Source: G963675935 sp963803125
Lineage (GTDB): Bacteria > Planctomycetota > Planctomycetia > Pirellulales > Thermoguttaceae
NCBI GenBank assembly: GCA_963803125.1
Contig: CAWDLR010000001.1
Location: 62,001-126,000 of the forward strand
Direction of reading: 5' to 3'
Length of the DNA: 64,000 nucleotides
Under the pieces are notes generated by a model that saw nothing but the letters and a program-made list of their open reading frames with translations, did not search any database and was not told the origin of the DNA. This document shows, piece by piece, positions 63,043 through 64,000 of this stretch; the first letter of the stretch is position 1; each line of letters starts with the position of its first letter. The position numbers and the translations under genes are program-made.

Positions 63043-64000
63043 TCACGGGATCAGGGTCATTTTCACCGGGTTGGCCGCGGCGCCGTCGCCGCGAATGAGG
63101 ACCACATCGGCGTCAACCTGCTGGGCCAGGGCCAGGTGCGGCACGGTCCAGCGAACGCCCAGGTCGTACCAACCGAGGATTTCACCGTCCATCTCCCGCC
63201 CGTTGATCTGAATCAGGACTCGGCCCGGCTGGGGACCGAGCCCTTCGCCGGCCAGCAGGACCTCTTCGCCGGGCGTAGCGACGGTCGGCTGCAACTCGAA
63301 CGACGCGGGATCGACCGGCAGGATTGCCGCCCGCGCCAGGGTCGCCCCATTGTTGGCATAATCCATCTCGGCGACTTCTCGATTGGCGTTGACCAGCACC
63401 TGCAACACGCTGAACGGAACCGGATTGCCCCGCATGTCGCGGCCGATCGCATAGACTTCGACCGGCAGCCGAATATCAACGCTCTGTACGCCGCCGGCGC
63501 CGATGCCCGTCACCTGCACGCCGGCCTGCGGGGCATAGGCGGCCAGCCTGGCATCGTTGCCCGCGAACAACATCACGCTGAACGGCCGGGTGATCGGCAG
63601 GCTGCCGTTGTTGCGAAACCAAACGCGATAGCGCGGCCCCAATCGCTCTTGGGGATGACCCGGATCGACAAACCGCACCGCCAACAGTTGCAGATCGGAG
63701 TCGGGAACCAGTTCGAGCGGCGGCAGGTCGACCCACGTGCCGCAGGCGGCCTCCGGCAACGGCGCCCACAGCGGCGTGTTCCAGTAGATCCACGGCCGGC
63801 AGGGGCGACAGAACATCGGCCGACAGCAGAGCGGACGCGGGTCCCAATACGGCCGGCAGTGGCAATACCACGACCATTCCACCCAGGGACTCCAGATCGG
63901 ATACCAGCAGAGCCCGGCGAACAGCGACGGTCCCCAGTAGTAACATCTCATACATTGCTGGCGATAGCTCGGGCTGATTACGCCCCGATACGCCCCCGAG
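63043..64000 (-). CDS. Trp/Tyr/Cys-rich surface-type protein with Ig-like/IPT regions (5' end outside window)
   Basis: Open to the window edge on the minus strand, at least 319 residues. The N-terminal visible part is extremely rich in W, Y, C and P (WYPIWSPWVEWSWYCHCRPY, CCRPMFCRPCRPW). Beta-sandwich, CARDB-like (YRVWFRNNGSLPITRPFSVM) and IPT-like (ATPGEEVLLAGEGLGPQPGR) regions follow. No catalytic motif. Inferred to be exported; planctomycete surface proteins often contain similar W/Y/C-rich segments. Confidence 0.7.
   Translation of the reverse strand, partial: SGAYRGVISPSYRQQCMRCYYWGPSLFAGLCWYPIWSPWVEWSWYCHCRPYWDPRPLCCRPMFCRPCRPWIYWNTPLWAPLPEAACGTWVDLPPLELVPDSDLQLLAVRFVDPGHPQERLGPRYRVWFRNNGSLPITRPFSVMLFAGNDARLAAYAPQAGVQVTGIGAGGVQSVDIRLPVEVYAIGRDMRGNPVPFSVLQVLVNANREVAEMDYANNGATLARAAILPVDPASFELQPTVATPGEEVLLAGEGLGPQPGRVLIQINGREMDGEILGWYDLGVRWTVPHLALAQQVDADVVLIRGDGAAANPVKMTLIP

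Overview
The window looks like part of a planctomycete chromosome (Pirellulales-like) and may come from a draft or metagenome assembly. The inference rests on high GC, a long MoxR/DUF58/VWA operon, secreted PQQ-propeller and squalene-cyclase-like proteins, NPCBM-domain proteins, S1C protease families, McsA/McsB without a visible ctsR-clpC neighbourhood, and very many palindromic repeats both between and inside genes. No rRNA gene or CRISPR array was seen. The only tRNA sequence is a 5' half of a tRNA-Ile.

Layout. 1-5.3 kb is a scrambled accessory edge: the N-terminal part of a P1B heavy-metal ATPase, a tRNA-Ile half, an IS4-type element with 42-bp perfect inverted repeats and a frameshifted transposase, fragments of Hpt and HD-GYP signalling proteins, then an intact Ser/Thr kinase and an HU-like protein. 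6.4-31.0 kb is one plus-strand block: PQQ-propeller/TPR protein, squalene-cyclase-like protein, MoxR ATPase, DUF58, two VWA membrane proteins, a DUF4175-like membrane protein, a coiled-coil exported protein, a helical exported protein, an NPCBM protein and three HtrA-like proteins. Most genes from MoxR onward overlap or nearly touch. Only the first HtrA-like protein keeps a complete Ser/His/Asp triad.

31.2-35.7 kb is a minus-strand group: FmdB zinc ribbon, small protein plus nucleotidyltransferase, a phosphomutase-like protein lacking the usual phospho-serine loop, an aminotransferase and a GNAT. 36-47 kb holds housekeeping genes (nnrE, a CHASE/PAS histidine kinase, a DUF4105 lipoprotein, aroC, mcsB, mcsA, trpE) with a GxxExxY cassette attached to the end of aroC. 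47.2-50.1 kb is a repeat-dominated zone around a duplicated and disrupted HigBA-like toxin-antitoxin locus. 50.2-56.4 kb is a glycan-degradation region: GH78 remnant, pseudopilin, MGH1-type glycosidase and GH38 alpha-mannosidase. 57-61.5 kb is a minus-strand operon of FHA protein, rsgA, a nucleotidyltransferase module, hflX and an SDR. The window ends with a radical SAM protein, an HNH nuclease and a Trp/Tyr/Cys-rich surface-type protein.

Two themes stand out. First, palindromic elements of at least ten families sit in intergenic space and also in frame inside coding sequences; related 45-bp elements encode nearly the same peptide in trpE and in the phosphomutase-like gene. Second, about a dozen genes are broken by single-base frame changes, mostly in short homopolymers. 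This is more consistent with consensus sequencing errors than with mass pseudogene formation, but it cannot be settled from the sequence alone.
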